Source of the DNA: Cryptomeria japonica
Taxonomy: Eukaryota > Streptophyta > Pinopsida > Cupressales > Cupressaceae
Direction of reading: 5' to 3'
Length of the DNA stretch: 64,000 nt
Assembly: GCF_030272615.1 (NCBI RefSeq)
Contig: NC_081415.1
Span: 597,867,335-597,931,334 of the forward strand
Shown here: in pieces, positions 57,101-64,000 of the stretch
How the letters are laid out: each line of letters begins with the position of its first letter
How positions within the stretch are numbered: position 1 is the first letter of the stretch
Notes under the pieces: generated by a model
Told to the model about the DNA's origin: nothing
The model's input: the letters and a program-made list of their open reading frames with translations, nothing else
Databases searched by the model: none
Program-made: the position numbers and the translations under genes

Positions 57101-59740
57101 CAAATCTCGAAAGTCAGTACAAATATTTGAAATCCATGGGGAATAGTCAATAGGGCGGATAAATCCAGCCTCCAATAATTTTTCAATCTCAGCCTTAACA
57201 AGCAGAGCCACCTTAGGATTCATTTTTTGAATCTTTTGTTTCACGGGCTTAGCATCAGGAACTAAGACAATATTATGAGTAACAATCTTAGGATCTATAC
57301 CAGGCATGTCAGAATATGTCCAAGCAAAGATCTCAGGGAATTCATGCAATAGTTCTTCATATTGTTTCTGTTCCTCTTCATCCAAACACTTTCCAATTTT
57401 AATAACTTTCTCTTTATTGCAAAGGTCTATCTTAACATCAGTGGTATCACTTATGAGAAGATTATGTTGTTGAGGAGTGTCCTTTAACTGAGGGAATTCT
57501 TTCACAATCTCATCATTATCAATCTCTTTTCCAAAATAGGCTTCAGTGTTCAAACAATAAGGGAGTCCCCTATTGTGATGATAACGAGGAAGAGTGTCAT
57601 AGGCTCCCAAGAACTCAGCTAAAGCATCATCAGTAGGGAAGATATCCAAAGCACAGTCACCCGAAGGATCCCCATCAATATACTCAGGGTGTTGCATTGA
57701 TAGAGATGTAGAAATAGCATTAACACTAATGCATGGTCTTTTAGAAGCTTTAGTACGTCTGCAGGGATTATAGCCAAGTCCAAAGGCATAATTGTGAAAA
57801 TTAGTCTCTAGAGGAACTCTTATCCCTTGTTCATGAGCACCACAACCTTTTCCATGATACCCATGCTTAGCAAAAATGCGAAAACCACGACCATAATGAT
57901 CAGCCATTTTAGGAAGAGAAGGTGGTTTTTCATAAGACAAAGAATCAAACTCTTCATAATTATAGATGTGAGGAGAAGAAGTTTGAGAAGCGGCCACAAA
58001 ATTATTACTCATAGATTCAGGTAAGGTTGATTGATTTTTAGCTTCTTCCTTCTTTTCAACTTTATGATTTTCAGCTTCTTCCTTCTTTTCAATTTTAATT
58101 TCTCTAGAAGGAACCTTATATTCACCTACAAAGGTAGGGTTAAAATCAAGAGATCCCCAATCATCCTCTGCGAGAACCTTCTCAGGATCAAAATCATTTT
58201 TATGTGTAGTTTCAAGTCGAGAAGGATCCTCTTCAGGAGCTCCAGACTCATCCAAAGAATTCCGATCATCGAAGAGCGAGGATTCATCAATAGGTTTCTT
58301 GTTTAAAGAGTCATCACTAGACGAGGATGGCTTAGAAGAACTCCCTTTGGAAGTAGATGTTTGTAGACAAGCTTGAAAATTAGTATCACCCATCAAAGTG
58401 TATGTCTTATTGTTATAAACTAATTTAACTTGTCTATGCAATGTAGAGGGGACAGCTTGCATGCTGTGAATCCAAGGCCTCCCTAATAACAAGTTATATG
58501 TTAAATTTCCTGGCATAACATGGATAGGAGTAGGCAAAGTAACAGGTCCTACTGTGAGAGGTAAGGTGATGATACCTAATGAAGTCTTAGCCACATTGTC
58601 AAAGCCACGGATAGGACGAGAGTCAGGCTCAATAAGAGACGTATCCACATTCATCTTATGCAATAAATTAATGCTACACACATTAAGGCCAGAGCCATTA
58701 TCTACTAGTGTTCGTCTTATAGCAGTGTCTTTCATGATAACCACAATCATCAAGGGATCATATTGTTGTTGAATTTCACTAGTAGGCAACTCATCTTGGG
58801 TAAACACAATTTGAGCTTTAGGATTCATCACAGAGTTAACAAAAGATGCTATATTACTAGATGTATTTGGTGGAGGAACATTCAAATCTTTCAAGGCATC
58901 TTGTAACATTCCATGATAAGCGAAAGAAGTTTGAATCAAATCCCAAAGGGATATCTTAGTAGGGGTAGCTTTAAGTTGTTCTATGAGATCATATTCCTTA
59001 CCCATAACTTGCGAAATACGGGGAGTTTGAGGAAGAATTGGTTGAGGATTAGGAAGGGAAACTGGAATAACAGGAGGAGGATTAGGTTTCCTATTATTTC
59101 TAGTATGATAAGTATGGGCAACTGCATGATAACTCTCTCTAGTTATTTGTTTAGCATAACTGTAAGGACTTACAGGTTTTCTTCCTTGCATGGTGATGAT
59201 TGGTTTATTCGGGGTACGAAAGGAATCATGATCATACCTTCCTTGGACAGTAAGGAGAGGTGATTTAAGAACTTGAAAGGTGGGAGAAGGATAAGCACCT
59301 TGGACTTCAAAGAGAGGCTTATTATGTTCATTCAAGTTTATCATGTTAACCAATTTAGAGGCCTTGTTCTTATTTAAAGATTTCGATAAAGCCACAAAGT
59401 CATCAAGAGCATCATCCAACAAAGCATGATCATATCGGTTAAAATGTTTGTCTTTTGATTCAAAAGGAGACATCTCCTCATAGAGGGGATTATTGAAAAC
59501 AACCATGTTACTAGATTCAGGGGAAGAGTTGATAGGAATGTATCCTTGAGAGGAATCATTCGACTTATCTTTCTCATCACACCTAAATGGCATAGTAACA
59601 AGGTTTATGAGTTTTTGGTAAAATGAAGGTTTGGCATCTTTAGGGTTTAAAAACTCATCTAAAGCTTCATCTAATTCATCTTGGCTATACTCATAATAAT
59701 CATCAAAAGCATGAACATTTTGCAAATAAAAATCTGACAT
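54197..59740 (-). pseudogene. Tat-B pol polyprotein, one frame with a single UGA
   Basis: About 1,847 codons in one frame. The first 340 residues are acidic, with two related LDEALDEF/LDDALDDF motifs (about 24-30 and 108-115) and three VQG/MQG motifs (about 147-186), but no Gag core and no zinc knuckle. Protease LVDNGSGLN is at about 345, with LLGRPWIHS later. A G-patch-like segment (KHGYHGKGCGAHEQG to FGLGY) is followed by RT with FSGYNQIFI, FGLKNAGATYQ and YVDDIL. Twelve residues around the first RT motif are missing compared with Tat-A (WISN joins ICTDFRDLN). TGA at 56717-56719 follows RLNP. RNase H, a second RNase H (LYFDGSKCRTGSGAG, EYEAL, YGDSQL) and integrase (CHQCQQH, GLDLIGK, SDNG, QAESSNK) follow, ending MHLRRYYA. 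This is the best preserved pol in the window. Confidence 0.92.
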
Positions 59741-59890
59741 TTTGAAAAGATTGCATAAAATTTAAACACACAATGCAAAGAAACACACCTTTTTTTTTTT
59801 TTTTTTTCTCTTTAATGAAAATGAAATGAAAACACACTAAATCTAGATCTAGATCTAACAAATGTAATGCAAGAGGAAGCAATGATAGAT

Positions 59891-59907
59891 TCACGTCGGG
59901 TTCACCA
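59891..59907 (-). other. Tat-B primer-binding site
   Basis: TGGTGAACCCGACGTGA on the minus strand, three bases from the 5' LTR. Identical to the Tat-C site. Confidence 0.85.
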
Positions 59908-59910
59908 AAA

Positions 59911-61603
59911 TGTGTAGGGGAAAAAGCGAGACTAGGTTAATCATGCCCTAATCCTACCTTTTGACACATTACAGAATATGAAAGAGCCTAGAGATATCGC
60001 ACAATTGGCTACTTCTTTTGGTGAAAGAGAGAGCCATGGGATATCTATTAGGATTTCTATTCCCTTGTTGAAATTGTAAGATCAAGTAATGCAAGTTCAA
60101 ACCCTAATCCCAAAATGCAAGTATAAACTAATAACAAGATTGCATAATTGAGATTAAACAATGAACAGCTGTAAATACAAGGATGAAATAAGAATGCAGA
60201 TGTGTACCCGGAGTTAAAATCGGACTAAAAATGTTCGGGACGGGGGCGTTTGCGCCACTATCCTGAAAACTGCACCGAAAACTGCTGTTCTGCACTCTGA
60301 AACACTATCGGGAAGCTGTCTGAAAGCTGTCTGTCCGGAGGACCAGGGCGCCCAGCGCCTCTGTCCCAGGGACCAGGGCGCCCAGCGCCTCTGTCCCAGG
60401 GACCAGGGCGCCCAGCGCCCTTGTCCTGGCAGGACCAGGGCACCCAATGCTCCTATCCTAGTCTTCTGCTCTACAATTTGATACAGAGTGTTGTCTCGAT
60501 CTTCTCTCTCCAGATCTGTATCTCGCGGCGTCGTCTGAATCCCGAAACCTGCAATGATATCTGAAAAGGGGTGTATGGGCGGCTATATAGGGTTTTGCCT
60601 TAGTCAAACCCCCGCTTCGGTGATTTCCACCTCCACGAATAGCCAAGTTGTTTTGTAAAATGTATTGTGTGTGCAGACCTAGTGTGTGTGCAAGGTCCTA
60701 AAATGCAAGAAAGCAAACTAGAGCAACCTAGAAAGTAAACCCTAATTGCTTGTAAATGATAGTGTAAATGCTCTAAATCAAGGTGCAATGTGATCTAAAG
60801 CATGAATAAATGATGTATTAAAGCTTATGTAAAGACATGAAAACAACATGAAATCATACCCAACCCTCAAGGGAGGAGTACAAGCCAATCTTCAGTCGGT
60901 AATCTCCTATTGTTCTTCAATGTCTTCCAAGCCCTTAAGTGGATGAATGAATTTGATATATGCTTGATAGAAGGATGTTGAATGTTGTTGAAGTCTTCAA
61001 AGATCTGCTCTTTTGCTGCATATGAAGTCCCTGCAAACCAAAAATCCGATCCCTTCAAATGAGGAAAGAGAGCTTTTATGTATGAAACCCTAGGTCATAA
61101 ATTCCTATTTTGGCTAACCTAGAGATTTAATATCCCACCAATTTCTTGGGGTTAAGCTTTATTTTATGATTGGATCACGCTCCTAAAATTTCAGGAAAAA
61201 TATCCGGGACCATGTTGCACTCCGGGCGCCACGGTCCCGACAACTTTTTACCAAATTTTCAGGGCCGTCGGATATGATGATTTTAGAGAGAATACTGAAG
61301 TTACAGGTGATTTTGAGATGTTTTGACCCTGAAACCAAGCCCCCAAGTTTGAAATAGGACTTAATTAGGGTTTTTGATTAAGTGGTGTATTGGAGGAATA
61401 AAATGCGAAGGGTGCGCTTTAGTGAAAAGGGTCCAATTTTATGATGTAGAGAATGATGAAATAGGACCTGAGACCTAATTAATTTGATTAATTAAGTGCT
61501 TAAGGAGAAATGCAATGCAGAATGTAAAATGCACTAAGACGGGTGCTAAACTAGGTGTGAAATTGTACCACCCTAGCAAGTGCGTACAATTTACGACGCT
61601 ACA
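59911..61603 (-). repeat. Tat-B 5' LTR (right copy)
   Basis: 1,693 bp. It has four GC-rich units starting at 60340, 60370, 60400 and 60432, one more than the left copy, which explains most of the length difference. The shared module is at 61177-61335. Confidence 0.93.
60583..60590 (-). promoter_or_regulatory. Tat-B 5' LTR TATA box
   Basis: CTATATAG in AACCCTATATAGCCGCCC on the minus strand, conserved in the left LTR (49451-49458). It is the likely promoter of pol. Confidence 0.6.
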
Positions 61604-62035
61604 GTCTTATATAGGATGAATCCTTCCTAAAACCAAACACTCTGATCATGTCTTATACAAGATGAATCCTTCCTGAAACTAGACGTTGTGATCAATCATA
61701 TCTTCATGTCTTATACAGGATGAATCCTTCCTGAAACCAGATGCTCTGATCATGTCTTATATAGGATGAATCCTTCCTAAAACCAGACATTGTGATCAAT
61801 CATGTTTTATACAGGATGTATCCTTCTTGAAACCAGACGCTCTGATCATGTCTTACACAGGATGAATCCTTCCTAAAACCAGACATTGTAATCAATTATG
61901 TCTTATATAGGATGTATCCCTCCTGAAACCAGACATTGTGATCAATCATGTCTTATACAGGATGAATCCTTCCTGAAACCAGACGCTTTGATCATCTTTG
62001 TCTTATACAGGATGAATCCTTCCTAAAACTAGACT
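61604..62035 (+). repeat. Tandem array of two alternating 46/50-bp units
   Basis: About nine units start GTCTTATACAGGATGAATCC. Type A ends GCTCTGATCAT (46 bp) and type B ends ATTGTGATCAATCAT (50 bp). Their order is A B A B A B B A plus a partial unit. The Tat-B target duplication GTCTT is the first five bases of the array, and the matching left end (AATCATGTCTT) is at 48796-48806. Confidence 0.88.
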
Positions 62036-62349
62036 GAGTCTCGATCTTATCAATCGAATCGAACAAGATTTTTTCAATATTACCTACCTAAGCTATCAAG
62101 CTAATCGAAGAACTTGCATTTTCATCAAACCACGGTTGCAGAAATCAATCCAAATCTATGAGGATATCAATCTCGCAAAACTCCAAAAATCAATTATCTC
62201 AATTGATCTCTCGAGGGGGCATCATCATACTAGAATTTAGCAATCAAGAGCTGGGGCATCGCATCAAATCAATATCATCATCAAAAAAAAAAATGAGATT
62301 ATTCTTTGAATCAACGCGTCATCACACCTCGCTTCAAAGAGGGGCAAAA
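62036..62349 (+). other. Tat-A 3' non-coding end with polypurine tract
   Basis: No gene. TCGAGGGGGCAT (about 62212) and CTGGGGCATC (about 62251) repeat the purine block at 48658-48700. The tract TCAAAGAGGGGCAAAA ends at 62349 before the LTR. Confidence 0.7.
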
Positions 62350-63621
62350 TGTAGACACTTAAAAATAATTATTTTTAATTATTTTTAATTCCTCAGATAA
62401 TTAATTAATTAATTATGTTAATTCAAATTCTCCTCAATATTAGTTAAATATAATTAATATTGTCACTATAGTATGTGACTGATTTATTTAATAAATCAAT
62501 CCCTTTCTTTATTCTTCTAAAACATCAAATCCTCACAAATCTTCCTCTTGGCTAATTAATTTCAATTAATTAGTTAACCTACATGATTCCTACAAATCAT
62601 CTTCTTAATTCATCATTAACCTAATAAATTCTTCTAGAAACTCCATAAAATTCACTTAACCTTATTCTTCTAATTTTTAATTCCCTCCACTCATTCTCTC
62701 TCCTAGTCAAATCCTCCTACAAATCCTAATCCCACCTAACATTTCCTCTAATCCCCCTCCTAAGGAATTGCTAATGGCTAATCATCATGATTAGCCACAA
62801 AGTCAACTCCTTGTCCCTTCCATCCAACCACTAGCTTTTAATGCTCTTTTCCTAGGTGAATGTGAGATTTTCAAAATCTCACAATCCTCTAGGCATCTCC
62901 TTTCCCAAGGAATTTTTAATTCCTTCTTATTCCTCCAATCCCCATGATTATTGCTTTTTGGAGAATTTTAAATTCCTCCTCCCCATTCGTCAAGGAATGT
63001 CACATCCCTTGCTCTTCTCAAGGTACATTGGGAAGTCTTCCCAATGCACTTTGCTCTTCTCAAGGTACCTTGGGAAGTCTTCCCAATGTACCTTGAAGAG
63101 TGTGGAGATAAGAAATGCCTTTAAGGCATATCTCTTGGTCTCCATACCCTCTCTTGGGCCTTGTGGGAGCTCACAAGCAATCCTAGCCATCCATTTTTCC
63201 TCTCCTCTTCCTATAAATTGAGGATCCCATCCCTTCATTCTTCATCTCCAAGGTCAGTAATCTTATGCTGCCATTTTGAGCCTAGAAAATCATCTTAGCA
63301 ACCTTATCATATCCAAATCATATCTCATCCACACTTAACCATTTTATCCATATCATCCTCCTAAAATCCATTTCATATTGTGCACAACATTGGAGAGCCA
63401 TCCACATCAAGCAAGCAAGAGGAGCACATCAAGTGGAGCATCATCAAGGGGCGTCTTCACTTCATCAAGCTCCATCCGAAGGAGAAGGTATTGGTTTGTG
63501 AGGTATATGAATTTGTCGTTGTTTTGAGCATTTCAAATTATGTCTTTGGATTTCATGTGATTATATGTTTGATTTGCATATTTGTTATCTAATCCACCTC
63601 ACAAGTCTTTTCCCCTCTTCA
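62350..63621 (+). repeat. Tat-A 3' LTR
   Basis: 1,272 bp. Paired palindromes lie at about 63017-63051 and 63061-63095; the second has 16-bp arms with one mismatch. TATAAAT is at 63212-63218. Confidence 0.93.
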
Positions 63622-63772
63622 CATTGATCATATCAATTTCAATTGTTGAATTTTCATCACTTTCATTAGGTGCATTAGATGACATACCTTCACATAATCT
63701 CCACATACACTCCCTTTGTCTTTCCTTTGCTGCCTCTCTTTGTTCATTCATTCCTCTCTTGTTCTTTCCCAT
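63622..63772 (-). pseudogene. Transposase-like gene, N-terminal segment
   Basis: On the minus strand a likely start MGKNKRGMNEQREAAKERQR (63772) leads through MSSNAPNESDENSTIEIDMIN to the CATTG duplication at 63622-63626, beyond which the LTR begins. The piece before the other LTR (25955 leftwards) continues with similar Asn/Pro-rich and IPFE motifs, so this is the start of the same gene, split by Tat-A. A basic, charged N-terminus fits a nuclear DNA-binding protein but is not diagnostic. Confidence 0.6.
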
Positions 63773-64000
63773 TGTCTTACACATAACATCATGATGACAA
63801 TCCACAATAAAATAGGAAAAAAACAACAAATGATCATCATTTTGTTCTGATTAATATGAAAAATAGGTTTTAAGGATCCGAAACCTTTAACATAGGAGCA
63901 TAATAATGTTCATCAAAAAGCATCTAGATCAGCTTTGAAACAACTTACAAAAAGACTGACAAAAAGGCCAGTAAACCGAACAGACAACTAAAGAAAGGAA
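63773..64000. other. Upstream of the transposase-like gene, window edge
   Basis: Short AT-rich stretch that would contain the minus-strand promoter of the gene. No clear TATA box or other feature stands out. Confidence 0.4.

Larger units (their letters stand above)
48807..61603 (-). mobile_element. Tat-B: Tat-type Ty3/gypsy element with antisense PMD gene
   Basis: LTRs are 48807-50471 and 59911-61603 and start TGTGTAGGGGAAAAAGCG and end CGCTACA or TGCTACA. A perfect target duplication GTCTT flanks it (48802-48806 and 61604-61608). Total 12,797 bp. Minus orientation follows from the primer-binding site (59891-59907), polypurine tract (50472-50486) and pol. Pol is almost open. A PMD gene lies in the opposite direction between pol and the 3' LTR. 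The insertion site is the left edge of a tandem-repeat array in Tat-A. Confidence 0.95.
25960..63621 (+). mobile_element. Tat-A: large Tat-type Ty3/gypsy element with two nested insertions
   Basis: The LTRs are 25960-27220 and 62350-63621 and begin TGTAGACACTTAAAAATAAT; both end CCCCTCTTCA. A perfect 5-bp target duplication CATTG is present at 25955-25959 and 63622-63626. The outer flanks are the two parts of the same minus-strand transposase-like gene, which independently proves a single insertion. Inside are a 2.4-kb leader, gag-pol with dual RNase H (the hallmark of the Tat lineage, which includes Ogre and Retand), an antisense PMD gene, tandem repeats and a polypurine tract. Tat-C and Tat-B are nested within; without them and their duplications the element is about 17.6 kb, normal for large Tat/Ogre elements. 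Confidence 0.92.

Noticed and set aside
57827-59263. Plus-strand frames across Tat-B pol
   Set aside because: They are antisense shadows of the long minus-strand pol frame and have no recognisable domains.
61604-62035. CRISPR-like reading of the 46/50-bp array
   Set aside because: The whole unit repeats with no unique spacers, inside a retrotransposon.
25960-63621. Interpretation as two separate large elements instead of one nested element
   Set aside because: The matching CATTG duplication and the split transposase-like gene at the outer flanks support a single insertion; the inner LTR start at 48731 is only about 60 bp long.
1-64000. tRNA, rRNA or intact single-copy host genes
   Set aside because: None was recognised in either strand; all long frames belong to transposable elements or the broken transposase-like gene.

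Overview
This window is repeat-dominated nuclear DNA from a land plant with a large genome. The evidence is two Ty1/copia and three Tat-type Ty3/gypsy LTR retrotransposons, a plant-only protein domain (plant mobile domain, PMD), many degenerate tandem repeats and no intact host gene. A gymnosperm or similarly bloated genome fits the age and nesting, but the sequence alone does not settle the taxon.

Layout. 1-3445: AT-rich intergenic DNA with one GC-rich array of six hairpins (485-700). 3446-11908: Copia-1, a decayed copia element with a truncated 5' LTR; its gag-pol is split by an antisense solo LTR (5796-7207, target duplication AAAAG). 11909-15750: tandem and degenerate repeats. 15752-16138, 23442-25959 and 63622-63772: three pieces of one minus-strand transposase-like gene (C-terminus at left, N-terminus at right). 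It was split by Copia-2 (16139-23441) and by Tat-A (25960-63621, perfect CATTG duplication). Tat-A carries two nested insertions: Tat-C (38652-45925) and Tat-B (48807-61603, perfect GTCTT duplication). Without these, Tat-A is about 17.6 kb.

How the parts work together. Tat-A (+) encodes Gag, protease, a G-patch-like segment, RT, RNase H, a second RNase H and integrase. Tat-B (-) encodes the same order in one nearly open frame of about 1,847 codons with a single UGA, but no recognisable Gag core. Tat-C (-) has only partial gag and protease, no RT or integrase, and shares primer-binding site, polypurine tract and LTR-end sequence with Tat-B, so it looks like a non-autonomous partner.

The most interesting observation is that both full-size Tat elements carry, between pol and the 3' LTR, a homologous PMD gene in antisense orientation, with a short first exon, a GC-rich repeat array in the first intron, an acidic or charged stretch and a coiled-coil/SR-like tail. 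The intron arrays resemble arrays in the LTR (Tat-B) or leader (Tat-A) of the same element. With the three-hairpin arrays of the Tat-C LTRs and the array at 485-700, this suggests GC-rich palindromic arrays are a recurrent functional module of these elements. The copia LTRs share a different signature: an inverted repeat bracketing the TATA box. Positions and boundaries were read by eye; no alignments or database searches were run.
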